Of a DNA stretch of 64,000 bases, positions 25,773 through 34,725 are shown piece after piece. The notes beneath the pieces were generated by a model, which made no database searches, was not told where the DNA came from, and saw only the letters and a program-made list of their open reading frames with translations. Location: positions 1-64,000 of the forward strand of contig CAKRQU010000001.1 of NCBI GenBank assembly GCA_934394585.1. Direction: 5' to 3'. The translations under genes and the position numbers were made by a program. Origin of the DNA: an uncultured Eubacteriales bacterium (GTDB taxonomy: Bacteria; Bacillota; Clostridia; Oscillospirales; CAG-272). Position 1 is the first letter of the stretch, and each line of letters begins with the position of its first letter.

Positions 25773-27353
25773 ATGTGTTCGATAATGGGATATTGCAAGG
25801 CAAAAGCCGACCTTGCCGAATTTAAAAAAGGCTTTGAAAAAACGGTTTCGCGCGGACCCGATGACAGCCGTATAATCGATACGGGAGCGGGGCTTCTCGG
25901 ATTTCACAGGCTGGCGATAATGGGACTTTCACCGGAGGGGATGCAACCGTTTGAATCGGACGGCAGCTATGCCGTATGCAACGGTGAAATATACGGATAT
26001 GAGAAAATAAAAGCGGAGCTTTCCGCGGATTACAGCTTCAAAAGCGGCTCGGATTGCGAAATAATCCTGCCGATGTACAGAAAATACGGCGATGCGATGT
26101 TTGCCATGCTCGATGCGGAATTTGCCATGATAATCTATGACGGAAAAACAGGGAAATTCATCGCCGCGCGCGATCCCATCGGTATACGTCCGCTTTATTA
26201 CGGTTATGACGTCGACGGTGCCGTGCTTTTCGCGAGCGAACCGAAAAATCTCGTCGGACTTTGCGCGAGGATAATGCCTTTTCCGCCCGGTTGCTATATG
26301 AAGGACGGAAAAATCATCCGCTACAGCGATATTTCGCACGCGCATGCGATTTGCCGCGACGATGTGGAAACCGTATGCAAAAATATTCACGATAAGCTGA
26401 CGGCAGGCGTGGAAAAGCGCCTCGTTTCCGATGCGAAAGTCGGCTTTTTGCTCTCGGGCGGTCTGGATTCTTCGCTTGTCTGCGCCATCGCCGCGAAAAA
26501 AAGCGACAAACCGATACGCACCTTTGCCATAGGCATGGAGGGCGACGCGATAGACCTGAAATATGCGCGCGAAGCGGCGGATTATATCGGAAGCGAGCAT
26601 ACGGAAGTTTATATGACGCGCGACGAGGTTATTTCGGAGCTGGAAAATCTCATTTACATACTCGGCACATTTGATATAACCACCGTGCGTGCGAGCATGG
26701 GTATGTATCTGCTGTGCAGATATATTCATGAAAATACGGATATCCGCGTGCTTCTTACCGGCGAAATATCGGATGAGCTTTTCGGATATAAATATACGGA
26801 TTTTGCGCCGTCTGCCGAGGCTTTTCAGCGCGAATCGGAAAAGCGCGTATACGAGCTTCACGAATATGATGTACTCCGCGCGGACAGATGTATTTCGTCA
26901 AATTCGCTGGAGGCGCGTGTGCCTTTCGGCGATCTCGATTTTGTAAAATATGTGATGAGCATAGATCCCGCAAAGAAAATGAATATTTACGGCAAAGGCA
27001 AATATCTGCTCCGTCATGCATTTGAGGCTGATGAGATTTTGCCGTATGATATTCTCATGCGCGAAAAAGCCGCGTTTTCCGACGCGGTGGGGCATTCCAT
27101 GGTGGATTATCTCAAGGCATATGCCGAGGAAAAATATACCGATTCGGAATACGAAGCAAAGCGCGGCAAATATATCCATGCCATGCCATTCACAAAGGAA
27201 TCACTGCTTTACCGCGAGATATTCGAGAAATATTATCCCGGTCAGTCGGAAATGATAACGGATTTCTGGATGCCGAACAAATCGTGGGACGGCTGTAATG
27301 TAAACGACCCTTCAGCGCGTGTGCTTTCAAACTACGGCGCCAGCGGAAAATAA
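25773..27353 (+). CDS. asnB: Asparagine synthase (glutamine-hydrolysing)
   Basis: A 526-residue enzyme. The start at 25773 exposes catalytic Cys2 (MCSIMGY), as the Ntn-type glutaminase domain requires; GGGAAAGGA precedes it. The glutaminase domain has RGPDDS and VCNGEIYGYE. The synthetase domain has the PP-loop FLLSGGLDSSLV (near residue 226) and later TGEISDELFGYKY and SLEARVPFGD. It makes asparagine from aspartate, glutamine and ATP. It is monocistronic behind a terminator-containing leader and its 3' end abuts repeat copy E. Confidence 0.96.
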   Translation: MCSIMGYCKAKADLAEFKKGFEKTVSRGPDDSRIIDTGAGLLGFHRLAIMGLSPEGMQPFESDGSYAVCNGEIYGYEKIKAELSADYSFKSGSDCEIILPMYRKYGDAMFAMLDAEFAMIIYDGKTGKFIAARDPIGIRPLYYGYDVDGAVLFASEPKNLVGLCARIMPFPPGCYMKDGKIIRYSDISHAHAICRDDVETVCKNIHDKLTAGVEKRLVSDAKVGFLLSGGLDSSLVCAIAAKKSDKPIRTFAIGMEGDAIDLKYAREAADYIGSEHTEVYMTRDEVISELENLIYILGTFDITTVRASMGMYLLCRYIHENTDIRVLLTGEISDELFGYKYTDFAPSAEAFQRESEKRVYELHEYDVLRADRCISSNSLEARVPFGDLDFVKYVMSIDPAKKMNIYGKGKYLLRHAFEADEILPYDILMREKAAFSDAVGHSMVDYLKAYAEEKYTDSEYEAKRGKYIHAMPFTKESLLYREIFEKYYPGQSEMITDFWMPNKSWDGCNVNDPSARVLSNYGASGK

Positions 27354-27359
27354 GGAGGA

Positions 27360-28315
27360 GAAATTTTCTTTTTCGAAAGAAAATAGAGGAAAAGAAGCGG
27401 GCGACTGCGGTCGCCCGTGCTCGTTTTCTTTTCCAAAAGAAACATGTGGGTACTTTTTCGTAAAAAGTACGAAAAAACTTCCCTTGTGCAAGGGAATGAA
27501 CCGTTTTATTGGCTCCTTTGTGCAAAGGGAGCTCCCGACGCAAGTCGGGTGAGGGATTGTTTTCTTTTTACAAAAGTTACTCTGTCCCCCGCGGGGGAAC
27601 GGGGCGTACTTTTGCGTGACCAAAAGTACCAAAAGTCAAAAAGAGGAAAGTATTCCTCTTTTAAACACCTTCTGTCGCCTCGCGGCGACCGGTGCGAACA
27701 TACTACCCCGACAGTCCGACTGTAGACTAAACCGGAAGCGCGGTTCAGACCTCCGCTTAACACAGTCTTTTGTCTGTTCAGACCAGAACTAAGCCTTCCC
27801 CGGCTCGATGTCCATCAAGCCATGCTCGCATAGTCGGAGTTTTGGCTATAGTGGGAAGCGTATCAAAAGCCATGGCGGGAGCCATCCACCCCGTCGAATC
27901 TGCTCGTTTTTTGCGGCATACTTTGTTCGCACGCGCGGTATGGCTGATGATGCGATGAAAGATGCACTTGAGCTTTTCGATTTGCTATATATAGCACATA
28001 CTTGCCGCGCATTACTTTTTGCGGCTAACTCGACGGGGTGCGAGGTAGTTCGCAAAGGAGGGCGAGGAGCCTTCCTTTGATGACTTTTGCCGCGCTTTTT
28101 GTCAGTAAAAAGCGCGACCCCCGTCCACGGGCGACCGCAGTCGCCCGCCCTCTCTCGGCAAAGAGTTACTTCATTTTGGTATACTCCGTCTCGGCGACGC
28201 CGTTCAGAGGTGGCTCCGCCACCCTGAACCCTCCTCTTGGTCACGCAAAAGTACACCCCGTCCCCTCGCGTGGGACAAAGTAACTTTTCCTGCACTTTTG
28301 TAAAAAGCCCGCATA
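27360..28315 (-). repeat. Dispersed intergenic repeat, copy E, with M2 and M3
   Basis: The longest copy, in minus orientation, between the convergent asnB and SPFH genes. It begins with a GCGGGCGAC/GTCGCCCG hairpin (about 27390-27415) that can terminate asnB. Module M2 is at about 27477-27565, a GTACTTTT/AAAAGTAC hairpin at about 27606-27629, the core from there to about 28080, a GCGC-armed hairpin at 28092-28115, and M3 at about 28182-28236 splitting an outer GTACTTTT hairpin. Confidence 0.85.
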
Positions 28316-28319
28316 AAAC

Positions 28320-28346
28320 AAAACGGACAGCGACGCTGTCCGTTTT
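28320..28346 (-). terminator. Terminator of nfeD-SPFH
   Basis: A perfect 12-bp stem AAAACGGACAGC/GCTGTCCGTTTT with a 3-nt loop, followed by TTTGTTTTA on the minus strand. Confidence 0.8.
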
Positions 28347-28362
28347 GCTTCTTTGATTAATT

Positions 28363-29289
28363 TCAGTCTGTTTTCTTTACTATTTCGGCGACGGAGGTTG
28401 CCAGTCCCGCGAGCGAAGCTATTTCACTCGGGATGATTATCTTCGTAGCCTTGCCGTCGGCGGCTTTTTCAAATGCCTCGAGGCTCTTTATCGCTATTAC
28501 CTTGTCGGAAGGAGCGGCTTCGTTTATTTTTCTGATACCTTCGGCGGTAGCTTCCTGAATTTTGAGTATGGCTTCCGCTTCACCTTCTGCGGCGCGTATT
28601 TTCGCTTCCTTGTCTGCTTCCGCGAGAAGAATTTCACGCTGCTTCTGCGCTTCCGCATCGAGTATCATAGCCTGCTTTTTGCCTTCTGCCACGAGAATGG
28701 TGGAATTTTTCTCACCTTCCGCACGGAGAATAAGCTCGCGGCGTTCGCGCTCTGCTTTCATCTGCTTTTCCATGGCGTCCTGAATTTCCTTGGGCGGCAT
28801 GATGTTTTTCAGCTCCACGCGGTTTACTTTTATGCCCCACGGGTCTGTAGCTTCGTCGAGGATGGCGCGCATTTTTGTATTGATGAGGTCGCGGCTGGTG
28901 AGAGTATTGTCCAGCTCCAGCTCGCCTATGATATTACGCAGGGTGGTAGCCGTGAGATTTTCTATTGCGGAAATGGGATTTTCCACACCGTAAGCATAGA
29001 GTTTGCAGTCCGTTATCTGGAAAAATACTACCGTGTCTATCTGCATTTTTACGTTATCTTTCGTGATAACTGCCTGCGGCGGGAAATCCGCCACCTGCTC
29101 CATGAGGGAAACACGTTTTGCTATTCTTTCCATGAAAGGAATGCGGAAATGAAGCCCCGTATGCCATGTGGAATGATAAGATCCGAGTCTTTCGACCACG
29201 GCGGCACGCGCCTGAGGAACTATGACAATGTTTGCGATGATGACGATGATGACCACCGCGAGGAGTATGCCGAGAATGATTAATAACAT
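28363..29289 (-). CDS. SPFH/band 7 membrane scaffold protein
   Basis: A 308-residue protein of the stomatin/QmcA type: N-terminal membrane helix (residues 2-24), SPFH domain from VPQARAAVVERLG to about residue 180, then an Ala/Glu-rich coiled coil with repeated AEGEKNS, AEAQKQRE and AEADKEAK heptads. Its partner NfeD is encoded 14 nt upstream, the usual pairing for functional membrane microdomain and quality-control complexes. The exact clients are unknown. Confidence 0.9.
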   Translation of the reverse strand: MLLIILGILLAVVIIVIIANIVIVPQARAAVVERLGSYHSTWHTGLHFRIPFMERIAKRVSLMEQVADFPPQAVITKDNVKMQIDTVVFFQITDCKLYAYGVENPISAIENLTATTLRNIIGELELDNTLTSRDLINTKMRAILDEATDPWGIKVNRVELKNIMPPKEIQDAMEKQMKAERERRELILRAEGEKNSTILVAEGKKQAMILDAEAQKQREILLAEADKEAKIRAAEGEAEAILKIQEATAEGIRKINEAAPSDKVIAIKSLEAFEKAADGKATKIIIPSEIASLAGLATSVAEIVKKTD

Positions 29290-29303
29290 AAAACTACCTT
29301 CCT

Positions 29304-29774
29304 TTACTCAGATGATTCGTCTTTTTTGCATATCAGCTTTACGCCTTCTATGCCGGTGATACGGACAACCGTACCGATTTTTATATCGTCGCCCGAAGCC
29401 GAGCGTGCCGACCATTCCAATCCGCGGACTTTTGCCGCGCCTCTGCCCTCGATATTATTTATATCCTCCGTAACCACGGCTCTTTCTCCGATGAGCGAAT
29501 CGGCATTTGTAGCCACAGGCTTTATATGCAGTGCCTTGCCGAAAATTTTTCTCGAAAAAATCAGAAGAATAAAGGACAACACGGCAAAAACCGCTATCTG
29601 TATGCCGATATTCACGCCGCAGAATGAAAGAATGAGAGACACAGCCGCCGAGGGAATAAACCATACGGAAACAAGCGCCAGCGTTTCCGCTTCCACTATT
29701 GTGGCGAGGATGATAACGCCGAGCCATATAACGGAATCAATATTTGCGCGAACCCAATCAAGTATAGCGTCCAT
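29304..29774 (-). CDS. NfeD family membrane protein
   Basis: A 156-residue protein with an N-terminal amphipathic segment, three or four transmembrane helices to about residue 75, and a C-terminal OB-fold (SLIGERAVVTEDI, GRGAAKVRGLEWSARS, VRITGIEGVKLIC) typical of short NfeD without the protease domain. It is the first gene of the nfeD-SPFH operon. Confidence 0.88.
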   Translation of the reverse strand: MDAILDWVRANIDSVIWLGVIILATIVEAETLALVSVWFIPSAAVSLILSFCGVNIGIQIAVFAVLSFILLIFSRKIFGKALHIKPVATNADSLIGERAVVTEDINNIEGRGAAKVRGLEWSARSASGDDIKIGTVVRITGIEGVKLICKKDESSE

Positions 29775-29817
29775 GAAACAGAACCTCCCTTTCCCTATAT
29801 GGGATATTTATGTTATA

Positions 29818-29846
29818 ATTATATCATATTCCGTGCGCCATGTCAA
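29818..29846 (-). promoter_or_regulatory. Promoter of nfeD-SPFH
   Basis: Minus strand: TTGACA (29846-29841), 17-nt spacer ending TGA, TATAAT (29823-29818). Confidence 0.8.
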
Positions 29847-29924
29847 TATTTTGTGAAAATATATACAAAAATACGTCGCGCACGCGCATGAAAAAATAAA
29901 AAACTTCATTTGTGCGGTAAGCTA

Positions 29925-29953
29925 TTGAAAAAAAGGAAAAACTATGATAAAAT
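29925..29953 (+). promoter_or_regulatory. Promoter of ymfF-ymfH-lgt
   Basis: TTGAAA (29925-29930), 17-nt spacer ending TGA, TAAAAT (29948-29953). Confidence 0.65.
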
Positions 29954-29992
29954 ATGTATTTGTAAAAATATTATTTTCGAAAGGGAAAAGAA

Positions 29993-31279
29993 ATGTCATT
30001 CAAACGTAAAGAAATAGCAAAAAATGTTTTTGTCAATACCGTGGCTACGGACAAATTCAAATCCGATTTTATCAGGATAACTTTTGCCGTTCCGCTTTCC
30101 GAAGAGAATGCGGCTGCAAATGCGCTCGTTCCCTCCGTGCTCAAGCGCGGAACAGAAAAATATCCCGATATCGGCGCCATCCGCAAACAGCTCGAATCCC
30201 TGTATGATTCCGGAGTATGGGCAAATATCAGCAAGCGCGGCGATGTTCAGCTGATAAATATAAACGCAGGCATGCTCGCAAACAAATATTCCATGGACGG
30301 AACCGATATCACGGGCGGTATGCTCGATATGCTCACCCAAATACTTTTCCGCCCCGTGCTTGAAAACGGCGCTTTCAAAAAGGATTATGTGGAAAGCGAA
30401 AAGGCAAAACTCGCCGACGCGGTCCGCGCCGACGCCAATAACAAAATAGCTTATGCAAACCGCCGCATGCGCGAGGAAATGTTCCGCGGCGACGCCTATG
30501 CCGTAAACGAAAAAGGAAATGTGCAGAGCATAGCCGCTCTCACGCCGGAGCGCGTTTACGCCGCTTATCTCAATCTGCTTGCCAATGCGAGAACAGAGAT
30601 TTTCGCCGTGGGCAATATGGATTTCGATAAGGTGATTTCCGCTTTCGAAGCCGCATTCGCAAAGGTGAAGCGCGGCGAGGGATACAGCCTGAAAACAAAC
30701 GTTATACGTGAGCCGAAAGGCGAGGTAAAAACGGTTTACGAGCATCAGAATATAGGTCAGGGCAAGCTTGCCATGGGCTTTTGCGCCGGTTGTTGCCGCG
30801 ATGACGATGATTTCATCGTGATGCAGATTGTATCGGCGATATTCGGCGGCGGCACCAGCAGCAAACTTTTCATGAATGTCCGCGAGCGTCTCAGCCTCTG
30901 CTACTATTGCAGCGCGGGATATGACGCGGTGAAAGGCGCCGTATTTGTAAACAGCGGCATAGAATTTGCAAAGAAAAAGCAGGCGATAAGCGAAATTCTC
31001 GCCCAACTCGAAAGCGTAAAGCGCGGCGAGATAACCGAAAGCGAAATATCCGACGCGAAAAACATTTTCATAAACAATCTGCGCTCCGTGACGGATAAAA
31101 CGAGCCAGATCGCGGGCTGGTATACGGAATGCGCTCTCTCCGGCAAGGCTGAAACGCCCGAGGAACGCATGGAGAAAATCAATGCCGTGACCAAAGAGCA
31201 GATAGTCGCGAGAGCGCAGAGCATAAAGCTCGACACAATATATTTCCTTTGCGGAACGGAGGTAGCGGAAGATGAGTGA
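29993..31279 (+). CDS. M16 peptidase-like protein, YmfF type
   Basis: A 428-residue M16-fold protein without the HxxEH zinc motif, so probably the non-catalytic partner of the next gene. The C-terminal half keeps QGKLAMGF, AIFGGGTSSKLFMNVRERLSLCYYCSA (glycine-rich loop and R/Y pair) as in active M16 pairs. In Bacillus subtilis the YmfF/YmfH pair is linked to EF-P 5-aminopentanol modification; this role here is inferred from the gene pair and an SDR of YmfI type at 8.3-9.1 kb. It overlaps ymfH by 8 nt. Confidence 0.85.
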   Translation: MSFKRKEIAKNVFVNTVATDKFKSDFIRITFAVPLSEENAAANALVPSVLKRGTEKYPDIGAIRKQLESLYDSGVWANISKRGDVQLININAGMLANKYSMDGTDITGGMLDMLTQILFRPVLENGAFKKDYVESEKAKLADAVRADANNKIAYANRRMREEMFRGDAYAVNEKGNVQSIAALTPERVYAAYLNLLANARTEIFAVGNMDFDKVISAFEAAFAKVKRGEGYSLKTNVIREPKGEVKTVYEHQNIGQGKLAMGFCAGCCRDDDDFIVMQIVSAIFGGGTSSKLFMNVRERLSLCYYCSAGYDAVKGAVFVNSGIEFAKKKQAISEILAQLESVKRGEITESEISDAKNIFINNLRSVTDKTSQIAGWYTECALSGKAETPEERMEKINAVTKEQIVARAQSIKLDTIYFLCGTEVAEDE

Positions 31280-32555
31280 GCTTAAACTTACCGAAAACAA
31301 AGCCATAGGCGAAAAATATTATTATACGCATCACAAAAGCGGACTCGATATCTATATCATACCGAAAAATTTCACCACAAGCTATGCACTTTTCAGCACG
31401 AAATACGGCGCTATAGACAATTGCTTCAAACTCGCGGGAGATAAAGAGTTTACCCGCGTGCCCGACGGCATAGCGCATTTTCTCGAGCACAAAATGTTTG
31501 AAAACGAGGACGGCAGCGATACATTCGCACGTTTTGCAAAATACGGCGCGGATGCAAACGCTTTCACCGGCTCCGCGATGACGGCATATCTTTTCTCCTG
31601 CTCCGATCATTTCGAGGAAAATCTGGAGATACTGCTCGACTATGTGACAAAGCCGTATTACACGCCCGAAACCGTAGCAAAGGAGCAGGGCATAATCGGT
31701 CAGGAAATCCGCATGGGCGAGGACAATCCCCATCGTGCGCTTTACTACAATCTGATGGAGGCGCTCTACAAAGACAGCCAGGTGAAGCTGAATGTCGCAG
31801 GCACGGTGGAATCCATCGCCGAGATAACGGACAAGCTGCTTTACAAATGCTATGATGTTTTCTACAATCTTTCCAATATGATGCTCGTGATAAATACGGC
31901 GGAGGATCCCGAGGTCGTACTGCGCGTGGCGGACAAGATACTGCCGATACAGGAGCCGAAGGAAATTATACGTTCGTATAACAAAGAGCAGCCCGAGGTA
32001 AACAAAAAGCGCGTGACAGCCGAATTTGAAGTGGCAAAGCCTCTTTTCTACATCGGCGTGAAGGACGTGAAAATATCCGACGACCCGACCGAGCGCGCAA
32101 AAAAGCAGGCTACGGGCGATATACTCACCGAGCTTCTTTTCGGCGCTTCCTCTGCTTTCGGCATAGAAATGTACGAGAGCGGAATGACAAATGGCTTTTC
32201 CGCTTCATTTGACCACGATAAGCATTCCTCCGTGGTATATATTCAGGGTGAAAGCGACGATCCCGAGGCTGTATACGACAAAGTCGCAGCATACATTGAG
32301 GAAAAGAAGAAAACAGGTTTTGACCGCGCCGATTTCGAGCGCATCAAGAGAGCGGAATATGCTTCGTATATCAAAACATTCGATTCCACGGAGCTGGCAA
32401 ATAACTTTACCTACGCGCTCCATGACGGGCTGGACTGGCTCGCTTACGGCGATATAATTTCCGGCGTGACTTACGAGGATGTATGCGCGCTTCTTACCGG
32501 ACTTTTCGATGAAAAATACTATGCGATGAGCGTGGTAAAACCCATCGGCAAATAA
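31272..32555 (+). CDS. M16 zinc peptidase, YmfH type
   Basis: A 427-residue M16 metallopeptidase. It has the inverted zinc motif HFLEHKMFEN (HxxEH, near residue 70), the NAFTGSAMTAYLFSC stretch, and the distal Glu in EQGIIGQEIRMGEDNPH. The C-terminal domain has LFGASSAFGIEMYESG. It forms a likely heterodimer with the preceding YmfF-like protein, whose gene overlaps by 8 nt. The substrate is unknown; EF-P modification is the known context of the Bacillus pair. Confidence 0.87.
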   Translation: MSELKLTENKAIGEKYYYTHHKSGLDIYIIPKNFTTSYALFSTKYGAIDNCFKLAGDKEFTRVPDGIAHFLEHKMFENEDGSDTFARFAKYGADANAFTGSAMTAYLFSCSDHFEENLEILLDYVTKPYYTPETVAKEQGIIGQEIRMGEDNPHRALYYNLMEALYKDSQVKLNVAGTVESIAEITDKLLYKCYDVFYNLSNMMLVINTAEDPEVVLRVADKILPIQEPKEIIRSYNKEQPEVNKKRVTAEFEVAKPLFYIGVKDVKISDDPTERAKKQATGDILTELLFGASSAFGIEMYESGMTNGFSASFDHDKHSSVVYIQGESDDPEAVYDKVAAYIEEKKKTGFDRADFERIKRAEYASYIKTFDSTELANNFTYALHDGLDWLAYGDIISGVTYEDVCALLTGLFDEKYYAMSVVKPIGK

Positions 32556-32582
32556 TTTTCCGCGGCAAAGGAGATAAATTTT

Positions 32583-33878
32583 ATGAATCCCTCCGAATAT
32601 GTTTCGATAATTTCGTTTCCGGGTCTGGGCATAGGCGAATTTCCGGTAAACCGGCTTGCCTTCCGTATTTTCGGGCTTGACGTGATGTGGTACGGCGTGA
32701 TAATCTGCTTCGGAATAATAGTCGCTTTCTCATATCTTGCATGGCGTGCAAATCAGGTGGGTATAAATTTTGACAATGTGCTGGATTATACTCTCTGGAC
32801 TGTGCCGATAGCCGTGCTCGGCGCCAGACTTTATTATGTGCTTTTCTCGCTGAAAGATCATACGTATCACTCCTTCCTTGAAGTGATAAGTCCGCGCGAC
32901 GGCGGTCTTGCCATTTACGGCGGCGTGCTCGTCGGTGCGCTGATGGTTTTTCTCGTGGCAAGGCATAAAAAGCAATCTTTCTGCTTGATGGGCGACATGG
33001 TTGTCCCCGGAGTGATGATAGCGCAGGCTATAGGCAGATGGGGCAATTTCATGAATGCGGAAGCTTACGGCGGTATGACCACGCTCCCGTGGCGCATGGG
33101 TATACGCAAGCTCGGTATGGCGGAAACAATATATGTGCATCCCACGTTTCTTTATGAATCCCTGTGGAATGTGATAGGCTTTACACTGATAAATATTTTC
33201 TATAAAAAGAAAAAATTCAATGGGCAGATTATTCTGGAATATGCCTGCTGGTACGGACTGGGCAGAATGTTTATAGAGGGACTGCGCACGGATTCGCTGT
33301 ATATCGGAAGCCTGCGTGTATCCCAGATACTGGCAGGAGTGGGATTTGTGCTTTCCGCGACATTCCTTGTCATACTGCTCGTGCGCCATAAAAAACTCGC
33401 CGCTGCGGGCGTGATAGGCGAAAATGATATAGCCGATCCCGCCGTGCTTCTCGGCATAAAAAAGCCGAAATCGGTTCTCGCCGTGACGGGCGAGGTAAAT
33501 TTCAATACCGAAGAATTTGAGCGCATGGATGCTTTGCGCGAGGCGGAAGCGAAAAAACGTGCCATGTCCAAAGATCCTTTCGAGCAGACTTCGGAATTTT
33601 CAAACGATATAGACACGCCGGAATTTGAAGTTTCCTACGAGGAGCTGGGTACACCCGACGAATACAAGGATGTCACCGTGATAAATTCTCCGCGCCGCGA
33701 AAGGCTTTCCGCCGATGCGCACGAAGAAATGGCGGAGCAGATATCCGAGGAAAAGAAGGAAGAATCCGATATCGAGGCAAAGACCGAAGCCGAAGCGGAA
33801 GCCGCGCAGGCAGCGGAAGCCGAGTCAGAAGAAGCAAAATCGGACGAAGCCGAAAAATCCGATGAAAACAAAGAATAA
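32583..33878 (+). CDS. lgt: Prolipoprotein diacylglyceryl transferase with acidic tail
   Basis: Transfers diacylglycerol to the lipobox Cys of prelipoproteins. Seven-helix membrane core to about residue 285: family motifs FGLDVMWYGVII, DGGLAIYGGVLVG, GRWGNFMNAEAYG (residues about 146-158), HPTFLYESLWN and GLGRMFIEGLRTDSLY. After the core there are about 145 extra residues, increasingly Glu/Ala/Ser/Lys-rich and disordered, ending in a highly acidic run; normal Lgt stops near 270-290. It is third in the ymfF-ymfH-lgt operon (27-nt gap) and is followed by a perfect terminator. Several lipoproteins in this window are presumable substrates. Confidence 0.93.
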   Translation: MNPSEYVSIISFPGLGIGEFPVNRLAFRIFGLDVMWYGVIICFGIIVAFSYLAWRANQVGINFDNVLDYTLWTVPIAVLGARLYYVLFSLKDHTYHSFLEVISPRDGGLAIYGGVLVGALMVFLVARHKKQSFCLMGDMVVPGVMIAQAIGRWGNFMNAEAYGGMTTLPWRMGIRKLGMAETIYVHPTFLYESLWNVIGFTLINIFYKKKKFNGQIILEYACWYGLGRMFIEGLRTDSLYIGSLRVSQILAGVGFVLSATFLVILLVRHKKLAAAGVIGENDIADPAVLLGIKKPKSVLAVTGEVNFNTEEFERMDALREAEAKKRAMSKDPFEQTSEFSNDIDTPEFEVSYEELGTPDEYKDVTVINSPRRERLSADAHEEMAEQISEEKKEESDIEAKTEAEAEAAQAAEAESEEAKSDEAEKSDENKE

Positions 33879-33881
33879 GTG

Positions 33882-33918
33882 AAAATAAAAAGCGACCCGC
33901 GGGTCGCTTTTTATTTTT
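33882..33918 (+). terminator. Terminator of ymfF-ymfH-lgt
   Basis: A perfect palindromic stem AAAATAAAAAGCGACCCG and its complement with a T-rich tail, 4 nt after lgt. Confidence 0.88.
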
Positions 33919-33921
33919 GCT

Positions 33922-34176
33922 TGGGGGAGGGGGTACTTTTTCGTAAAAGTACCAAAAGGCTCATTTTTCTTTGTGCAAAGAAATTAAGCAATGTGCGTAG
34001 CACGTTGCCAGGCTCCCCTTGTGCAAGGGAATTAAGCAATGTGCGAAGCACGTTGCTTGGCTTCGCCGAGAAAGGGTCAGAGCCGGCATGGCGTAGCCAT
34101 GACTGAGGGATTGCTTTTTTCTCCTGCGAGGAGAAAAACTAACTTTTTCCCGCGCTTTTGACGAAAAGCGCACCAA
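33922..34176. repeat. Dispersed repeat fragment F (end modules and M2 only)
   Basis: Contains a GTACTTTTTCGTAAAAGTACC hairpin, a TTTCTTTGTGCAAAGAAA palindrome, two copies of the AAGCAATGTGC..GCACGTTGC hairpin around TTGTGCAAGGGAA (M2), a CTGAGGGATTGC segment and a terminal GCGCTTTTGACGAAAAGCGC hairpin. The roughly 500-nt core of the other copies is absent. It could be a solo-end remnant or a separately mobile module. The marR promoter starts 5 nt later. Confidence 0.75.
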
Positions 34177-34180
34177 CCTC

Positions 34181-34208
34181 TTGACATTCTCTCTTTTTGC
34201 GCTATAAT
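34181..34208 (+). promoter_or_regulatory. Promoter of marR-ABC operon
   Basis: TTGACA (34181-34186), 16-nt spacer, TATAAT (34203-34208). Confidence 0.8.
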
Positions 34209-34210
34209 GA

Positions 34211-34234
34211 TGTATATACAACGATGTATATACA
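34211..34234 (+). promoter_or_regulatory. Tandem palindromic operator for MarR
   Basis: Two copies of the perfect 10-bp palindrome TGTATATACA (34211-34220 and 34225-34234) separated by ACGA, placed just downstream of the -10 over the expected transcription start. This is the position and symmetry expected for autorepression by the MarR dimer encoded next. Confidence 0.7.
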
Positions 34235-34258
34235 ATGAAATTTCACAGAGGAAATGTT

Positions 34259-34705
34259 ATGGATATTACGGAAAGAAAAATAACGAAAATCGCACGCGAG
34301 GCGGAGAAACTGGTGCTTGTTTTCCTACGCGACGACGGCGTCGGAACGGCGGAAATCGATTTAATTCACGCCCTGCGCCACAATCCCGGGTGCACACAGG
34401 CGAAGCTGGCGGAAATTCTGCATGCGGACAAAGCCGCCATTGCGAGAAGAACAAAAAATCTCGAAGCAAAGGGCTATCTCGTCCGCCGCGATGACCCGAA
34501 TGACAAGCGCAGTCAACTGCTTTATCCCACGGAGCAGGCGGAAAATCTGAAATCGTCAAAGGCGGAAATAGAGGCGTCTTTTTACGAATATCTGACATCC
34601 GCGCTCACCGCGGAGGAAGCGGCGACTTTTGCCGCATTGCTCGATAAGCTCTATGCGGCATCTAAAACAGAGAGTCGCGCGGGATTTCCGCATTTTATCA
34701 AATAA
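34259..34705 (+). CDS. MarR family repressor
   Basis: A 148-residue winged-helix regulator: recognition region CTQAKLAEILHADKAAIARRTKNLEAKGYLVRRDDPNDKR, with the DPNDKR wing typical of MarR, and dimerisation helices at both ends. I start at ATG 34259, 4 nt after AGAGGAAA, rather than at the in-frame ATG 34235 that lies inside the operator. It is first in an operon with two half-ABC exporters, so it probably senses a compound pumped by them. Confidence 0.88.
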   Translation: MDITERKITKIAREAEKLVLVFLRDDGVGTAEIDLIHALRHNPGCTQAKLAEILHADKAAIARRTKNLEAKGYLVRRDDPNDKRSQLLYPTEQAENLKSSKAEIEASFYEYLTSALTAEEAATFAALLDKLYAASKTESRAGFPHFIK

Positions 34706-34725
34706 TATGACGGGCGGCGATACGC

